From: Planomonospora sp. ID67723
GTDB taxonomy: Bacteria > Actinomycetota > Actinomycetes > Streptosporangiales > Streptosporangiaceae
DNA length: 64,000 bases
Reading direction: 5' to 3'
NCBI RefSeq assembly: GCF_015711605.1
Contig: NZ_JABTEZ010000002.1
Coordinates: 558,001-622,000 of the forward strand
Under the pieces are notes generated by a model that had not been told where the DNA came from, made no database searches, and saw only the letters and a list, made by a program, of their open reading frames with translations. A program made the position numbers and the translations under genes. Of the stretch, positions 59,550 to 64,000 are shown in pieces (the stretch's first letter is position 1; each line of letters begins with the position of its first letter).

Positions 59550-59638
59550 CGGCGGCCGGGCGGGGCGCGGCGCAGGGGAGGAACCCGGGTGAGGTCGATG
59601 CGGCTTCGTCTCGATTGCCCGTGATGTGTTGCGCGTCA

Positions 59639-59671
59639 TAGAACCGAGTTCTAATGTGACCGGTGGTCACA
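59639..59671. promoter_or_regulatory. Two adjacent palindromes upstream of the GMC oxidoreductase
   Basis: TAGAAC-CGA-GTTCTA (59639-59653) and TGTGACC-GGT-GGTCACA (59655-59671) are both exact inverted repeats, one nt apart, ending 43 nt before GTG 59715. They resemble two different regulator sites; the IclR gene at 63.2 kb is the local candidate for one. Confidence 0.7.
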
Positions 59672-59714
59672 TGCGCTGGGCGGACAGGTGCCGCCCACTC
59701 TCGACGGAGGACCT

Positions 59715-61667
59715 GTGCCTGCTCTCACTCCCGTCCAGCGCCAGGTGCTGCGCGCGCTGGTGGACACCGCCGTTCCAGCGCTGCAGGTCGACGACGACCC
59801 GACCGGTTTCTGGGCGACGCCCGGCTCCGCGGCCGGCGCCGACGAGGCGCTGGCCCAGTACCTGGAGACCCTTCCGGAGGCGGATCAGACGGGCGTCGCG
59901 CAACTGCTCGACGGCCTGGCGATGCTCGGCTTCCAGCACCAGGGGCGGGCGACCCGCGAGGGGATGCTCGCCACGGCCATGGCGCTCGCGCCGGAGGCGC
60001 TCGTCGCCGTCTCCACGCTGCGCGGCGGGGCGTGCATGCTCGCTCACTCCATCACCGACGACAACGGCCGCAACCCGTTCTGGGCGCAGTACGGCTACCC
60101 CGGACCGCAGATCACGCCGACCCGGGACGAGCCGTACATCACCCCGCACGTCCCCGCCGACGGCGAGGTGATCGAGGCGGACGTCGTGGTCGTCGGCTCC
60201 GGCGCGGGCGGCGGCACGATCGCCGGCGTGCTGGCCACGCGAGGCAGGCGCGTCGTCGTGCTGGAGGCGGGCGGGGCCACCAGCGAGCGGGACTACCGCC
60301 AGCTGGAGACCGAGGGCAAGGAGCTGATGTACCGGGGCGGGCTCTCGGTCTCCGCCGACGGCAACGTCGGCCTGCTCGCCGGATGCACGCTGGGCGGCGG
60401 CACCACCGTCAACTGGCACAACTGCGTACGGCCCAGCGATGCGGTGCGCCGCGAATGGGCCCGGGAGCACGGGCTGGAGGGCCTCGACACCGCCGGGTTC
60501 GACCGTCACCTGGAGGCGGTCCTCGCGCGGATGGGCGCCAACGACCGGTGCAGCGACTTCAACGGCCCGCACCAGCGCATGGCCGAGGGAGCCAAGGCCC
60601 TCGGCTGGTCCATGCACACCGCGGTGCGCAACGTGGACGAGGCGACCTACGACCCGGTGGCCGCCGGCTACACCCAGTTCGGCGATCCGAGCGGCAGCAA
60701 GCGCGGCACGCTCAACACCTACCTGCGCGACGCCTTCGACCACGGCGCGAAGATCCTCGTCCGCACCCGCGCGGAGCGGGTCCTCACCGAGGGAGGGCGG
60801 GCCGCCGGCGTCGAAGCCGTCTACACCGACCCCGCCGGCGGCGGGACCCGGCGGGTGACGGTGCGCGCCGCCGACGTCGTCGTGGCCTGCGGCGCCCTGG
60901 AGACGCCGGCGCTCCTGCTCCGCTCGGGCATCGGCGGGCCCGCCGTCGGCCACAACCTCTACCTGCACCCCAGCGCGGGGATCTTCGGCGTCTACCCCGA
61001 GGACCAGCGGGCGTGGTGGGGCCCGCCCCAGGCCGCCGTCATGGACGAGTTCCGCGACCTGGGCGACGGGTACGGCCTGCTGGTCGAGGGCTCGCAGTAC
61101 TACACCGGCGTCTTCGCCTTCCAGCTGGCGCGGCGGGACGGCCGGGAGGCCAAGGAGGCGATGAGCAAGCTCGGCCGGATGGCGGACTTCCTTTTCATCC
61201 TGCGCGACCACGCCGGCGGGCGGGTGACGATCGACGAGAACGGCGAGGCGGTGCACACCTACGCCCTCACCGACGAGCGCGACGTCGCGGCCTACTACAA
61301 GGGCCTGCGCGTCCTGGCCGAGCTGCACCTGGCCGCGGGGGCCCAGGAGCTGTGGTTCGGCGCCACCCCGCCGGTGTTCCGGCGCGGTGACGACTTCGAG
61401 GCATGGATGGCCCGCCTGGAGTCGACGCACATCGGCGCGGGCGGGCTGTTCATGGGCAGCGCCCACCAGATGGGCACGGCCCGCATGGGCACCGACCCGC
61501 TGACCTCCGTCGCCGGGCCGACCGGCGAGCTGCACGACGTCGCCGGCGTCTGGATCGGCGACACCAGCGCCTTCCCCACGCCCTCGGGCGCCAACCCGAT
61601 GCTCACCTGCATGGCTCTGGCCCACCGTACGGCCGAGCACATCGCCCGGCACACCACTGCGGCCTGA
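59715..61667 (+). CDS. GMC-family oxidoreductase (long-chain alcohol oxidase type)
   Basis: The 650-residue flavoprotein has an N-terminal helical extension (1-150) resembling a gluconate 2-dehydrogenase subunit 3 or alcohol-oxidase lead domain. FAD motif V-V-V-V-G-S-G-A-G-G-G-T follows (~166), then G-G-T-T-V-N-W-H and a C-terminal catalytic segment H-Q-M-G-T-A-R-M-G and P-S-G-A-N-P-M. It would oxidise a primary or long-chain alcohol to an aldehyde for the downstream dehydrogenase. GTG 59715 has GGAGG 5 nt upstream. The operon is just downstream of a double palindrome and convergent with the IclR gene. Confidence 0.9.
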   Translation: MPALTPVQRQVLRALVDTAVPALQVDDDPTGFWATPGSAAGADEALAQYLETLPEADQTGVAQLLDGLAMLGFQHQGRATREGMLATAMALAPEALVAVSTLRGGACMLAHSITDDNGRNPFWAQYGYPGPQITPTRDEPYITPHVPADGEVIEADVVVVGSGAGGGTIAGVLATRGRRVVVLEAGGATSERDYRQLETEGKELMYRGGLSVSADGNVGLLAGCTLGGGTTVNWHNCVRPSDAVRREWAREHGLEGLDTAGFDRHLEAVLARMGANDRCSDFNGPHQRMAEGAKALGWSMHTAVRNVDEATYDPVAAGYTQFGDPSGSKRGTLNTYLRDAFDHGAKILVRTRAERVLTEGGRAAGVEAVYTDPAGGGTRRVTVRAADVVVACGALETPALLLRSGIGGPAVGHNLYLHPSAGIFGVYPEDQRAWWGPPQAAVMDEFRDLGDGYGLLVEGSQYYTGVFAFQLARRDGREAKEAMSKLGRMADFLFILRDHAGGRVTIDENGEAVHTYALTDERDVAAYYKGLRVLAELHLAAGAQELWFGATPPVFRRGDDFEAWMARLESTHIGAGGLFMGSAHQMGTARMGTDPLTSVAGPTGELHDVAGVWIGDTSAFPTPSGANPMLTCMALAHRTAEHIARHTTAA

Positions 61668-61680
61668 AAGCGAGCGACAG

Positions 61681-63126
61681 ATGACCGCCCCAGAGCTCAA
61701 TCACACGCGCGACCGCATCTACGTCGACGGCGCCTGGATCCCCTCGACCGGCACCGGCACCCTGCCGGTCGTCAACCCCTTCACCGAGCAGGTCATCGGC
61801 ACCGTGCCCGAGGGCACCGCCGAGGACGTGGACCGCGCCGCCCGCGCCGCGGCCCGGGCCCTGCCCGGCTGGTCGGCCACCTCTCTGGCCGACCGGATCA
61901 AGGCGTGCTCGGCGGTCGCCGAGGGGCTCAAGGCCCGCGCCCAGGAGATCGCCCTCATGGCCTCCCGGGAGATGGGCGCGCCCTGGCAGCTGGCCGTCAT
62001 GGTCCAGGCCGGCCTGCCGGTCATCGACTTCGCCTCGATGGAGGACGTCGCCGGCCAGGTCGAGTGGGAGCGCCGGTCGGGCAACTCCGTGCTGGTCCGG
62101 CAGCCGGTCGGCGTGGTCGGTGCGATCACGCCGTGGAACTACCCCCTGCACCAGATCGCGGCGAAGGTGGCCCCGGCCCTGGTCGCCGGGTGCACCGTCG
62201 TCCTCAAGCCGTCCGAGCTGGTGCCCGGCGTCGCCTACCTGCTCGCCGAGATCATCGACGCGGCCGGCCTGCCGCCCGGCGTGTTCAACCTGGTCACCGG
62301 GACCGGACCGGTGGTCGGCGAGGCGATCGTCGCGCACCCGGCGGTCGACATGGTCTCGTTCACCGGCTCCACCCGCGCCGGGCGGCGGGTCGCCGAGCTG
62401 GCCGCCGCCGCGCCCAAGCGCACCTCGCTGGAGCTCGGCGGCAAGTCGGCCGGCGTGCTGCTCGACGACCTGTCGGCCGACGGGTTCGGCAACGCGGTGG
62501 CGGGTTCGCTGACCGGCTGCCTCATCAACAGCGGGCAGACGTGCAGCGCCACCACCCGGCTGCTGGTGCCCCGCGCCCGGCTGGCCGAGGCCGAGGAACT
62601 GCTCACCCTCTTCGCCCAGTTCGCGCCGGTCGGCGACCCGCTGGACCCGGCCACCCAGCAGGGCCCGCTGGTCAGCAAGGTGCAGCAGGAGCGGGTCCGC
62701 TCCTACATCCGCCAGGCTCTCGACGACGGCGCCCGGCTCGTCGCGGGCGGCCCGGAGCAGCCCGAGAACACCCCGACCGGCTTCTTCGTCAAACCGACCG
62801 TGCTCGTCGCCGAAGCCGGTTCCCGGATCGAGCAGGAGGAGGTCTTCGGGCCGGTCCTCACCGTCGTCCCGTACGACGGCGGCGACGACGGGGCGCTGGC
62901 CGTCGCCAACGGCACGCCGTACGGCCTGTCCGGCGCGGTGTGGGCGGGCGACCTCGACCGCGCCACGGCCTTCGCCCGGCGGATGCGCACCGGCCAGGTC
63001 GCGGTCAACGGAGGGGTCTTCAACCCGACGGCGCCCTTCGGCGGCTTCGGGCAGAGCGGCTACGGCCGCGAGCTCGGCCCGCTGGGCATCGAGGAGTTCA
63101 CCGCCGTCACGTCGCTGCAGTTCTGA
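61681..63126 (+). CDS. Aldehyde dehydrogenase
   Basis: The 481-residue enzyme has G-A-I-T-P-W-N-Y-P (~143), F-T-G-S-T-R-A-G (~224), E-L-G-G-K-S with the general-base Glu, and G-Q-T-C with the catalytic Cys (~282). It also has the E-E-V-F-G-P-V motif. It converts an aldehyde to the acid with NAD(P). It lies 13 nt after the GMC oxidase, which supports a two-step alcohol-to-acid pathway. The second aldehyde dehydrogenase in the window (36.7 kb) has similar motifs but lies in a different operon. Confidence 0.92.
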   Translation: MTAPELNHTRDRIYVDGAWIPSTGTGTLPVVNPFTEQVIGTVPEGTAEDVDRAARAAARALPGWSATSLADRIKACSAVAEGLKARAQEIALMASREMGAPWQLAVMVQAGLPVIDFASMEDVAGQVEWERRSGNSVLVRQPVGVVGAITPWNYPLHQIAAKVAPALVAGCTVVLKPSELVPGVAYLLAEIIDAAGLPPGVFNLVTGTGPVVGEAIVAHPAVDMVSFTGSTRAGRRVAELAAAAPKRTSLELGGKSAGVLLDDLSADGFGNAVAGSLTGCLINSGQTCSATTRLLVPRARLAEAEELLTLFAQFAPVGDPLDPATQQGPLVSKVQQERVRSYIRQALDDGARLVAGGPEQPENTPTGFFVKPTVLVAEAGSRIEQEEVFGPVLTVVPYDGGDDGALAVANGTPYGLSGAVWAGDLDRATAFARRMRTGQVAVNGGVFNPTAPFGGFGQSGYGRELGPLGIEEFTAVTSLQF

Positions 63127-63154
63127 CCGGCCGCCTGGGCGTGCCCGGCGAGCC

Positions 63155-63181
63155 GTCCCCGGCGGGCGCCCCACCGGGGAC
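63155..63181. terminator. Terminator between convergent ALDH and IclR genes
   Basis: GTCCCCGG and CCGGGGAC form an 8-bp stem with an 11-nt loop between convergent stops. Confidence 0.6.
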
Positions 63182-63183
63182 GC

Positions 63184-63945
63184 TTACATCGTGTGCGCCC
63201 GGGCGTAGTCGTGCGCGATCCGATCCGCGGTGGCCAGCAACGGCTCCACCAGGCGCTTGAGCTCACGAGCCCGCCGGGACGACACCACGAGGCCGACGGC
63301 GGCGACCGCCCGGCCCTCGACGAGGATCGGCGCGGCCGCCGAGCACGTGCCCAGGGTCATCTCCTCGGAGGTGAGCGCGTAGCCCTGGGCGCGTACGGAG
63401 GCCAGTTCGCGGGCGAGCCTGCCCGGCTCGACGACGGTGTGCGGGGTCGGCCGCTCCAGCTGGCGTGCCAGGTAGGACGTCACGAACCACTCCGGCTCGT
63501 GGGCCAGCAGCGCCTTGCCGACGCCCGTGGGGTGCATGGGCAGGCGCCCGCCCGTCCGGGAGACGATGGGCACCGCACGCCTGCCGTGCACCTTGTCGAC
63601 GTACAGCACCTCGAGGCCGTCCCGGACGGCGAGGTGCACGTTCTCACCGGTGGTGACGAACAGCTCCTGCAGCCACGGGTGGGCGAGATCCTGGAGTGTG
63701 GTCGGCGCCAGCTGGCCGAGCTCCCACAGCCTCAGTCCGACGCGGAAGCGGCCGTCGGGGGTACGGCTCAGCGCCTGCCACTGCTCCAGCTCGCCGACCA
63801 GCCGGTGGGCGGTGGCCAGGGCGACCCCGCTGCGGCGGGCGATGTCCGACAGGCTGAGCCGGGAATGCGCGGCGTCGAAGGCCCCCAGGATGGCCAGGAC
63901 CTTGGACGTGACCGAGCGTCCCGGCTCCCGTGCCCCGCCCGCCAT
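63184..63945 (-). CDS. IclR-family transcriptional regulator
   Basis: The 253-residue protein has the IclR winged HTH ([24 protein letters not shown] in two stretches) and a C-terminal GAF-like effector domain with [12 protein letters not shown] and [10 protein letters not shown]. IclR proteins commonly respond to acids or aromatic metabolites, so it likely controls the convergent GMC oxidase/aldehyde dehydrogenase operon. ATG 63945 follows AGAGGGG; an in-frame GTG at 63984 close to the window end is the alternative. Confidence 0.9.
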   Translation of the reverse strand: MAGGAREPGRSVTSKVLAILGAFDAAHSRLSLSDIARRSGVALATAHRLVGELEQWQALSRTPDGRFRVGLRLWELGQLAPTTLQDLAHPWLQELFVTTGENVHLAVRDGLEVLYVDKVHGRRAVPIVSRTGGRLPMHPTGVGKALLAHEPEWFVTSYLARQLERPTPHTVVEPGRLARELASVRAQGYALTSEEMTLGTCSAAAPILVEGRAVAAVGLVVSSRRARELKRLVEPLLATADRIAHDYARAHTM

Positions 63946-64000
63946 CGTCCGTCCCCTCTTTCCGCGGCGCCCGACCGTGCCCACCGTACGCCTCTGCCGG

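Noticed and set aside
59655-59671. A CRP site at TGTGACC-GGT-GGTCACA
   Set aside because: The half-sites match TGTGA/TCACA but spacing is 7 rather than 6 bp, so it is kept as an unassigned palindrome.

Overview
The window is high-GC DNA (GTG and occasional TTG starts, many genes coupled through ATGA or GTGA overlaps, long shadow frames on both strands), typical of a filamentous actinomycete. A Streptosporangiales-type organism is plausible, but I cannot fix the genus from this sequence. I saw no tRNA, rRNA, CRISPR array or intact insertion sequence.

Region 1 (1 to about 33.0 kb) is most of a secondary-metabolite cluster whose left end lies outside the window. It holds a complete tryptophan-to-anthranilate branch: tryptophan 2,3-dioxygenase, an arylformamidase-like hydrolase and kynureninase. 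These sit with an aryl-AMP/CoA ligase, a free-standing carrier protein, a free-standing condensation enzyme, a cytochrome P450, a flavin hydroxylase, an acyl-CoA-dehydrogenase-like flavoenzyme, a berberine-bridge-type oxidase and a 2-oxoglutarate oxygenase. Sugar genes (nucleotide-sugar 6-dehydrogenase, GlcA decarboxylase/epimerase-like SDR, E1-type PMP/[2Fe-2S] 3-dehydratase, C-methyltransferase, one glycosyltransferase) suggest an unusual UDP-glucuronate-derived deoxy, C-methylated sugar. Two acyltransferase-3 proteins, an Eis-like acetyltransferase, a DHA2 exporter and a prephenate dehydrogenase complete the set. No PKS or NRPS module and no pathway regulator is visible. However, nearly every promoter of this region carries an oriented element, CGCA-N6-RAGATGN, usually as an inverted pair between divergent genes. 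This is the strongest candidate for something undescribed here.

Region 2 (33.2-34.4 kb) is a secreted GH25 muramidase. Region 3 (34.6-44.7 kb) is a catabolic-looking P450 locus: two P450s, a ferredoxin, two SDRs, an aldehyde dehydrogenase, a 3-hydroxyisobutyrate-dehydrogenase-like enzyme, carboxymuconolactone-decarboxylase, VOC and NTF2 proteins, and a TetR regulator. A 29-bp near-identical operator lies at the TetR start and at the aldehyde dehydrogenase start; it overlaps apparent leaderless promoters.

Region 4 (44.8-50.0 kb) has a NarL-type two-component pair, an apolipoprotein N-acyltransferase-like protein, an alpha/beta hydrolase and an SDR. Region 5 (50.0-56.3 kb) has an ECF sigma factor with a zinc-finger anti-sigma, divergent from five genes: a COG4315-type lipoprotein, a DUF4142 protein, a repeat-bearing DUF1996 protein, a ferric-reductase-like membrane cytochrome, and a NuoF-like flavoprotein fused to a ferredoxin. 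It looks like an envelope electron-transfer module. Region 6 (56.4-64 kb) has RidA/TetR, an ArsR-like regulator/MFS pair around a perfect 18-bp palindrome, and a GMC oxidoreductase/aldehyde dehydrogenase pair next to an IclR regulator. Gene relics at 2.3-3.0 kb and 19.3 kb record past rearrangement of the cluster.
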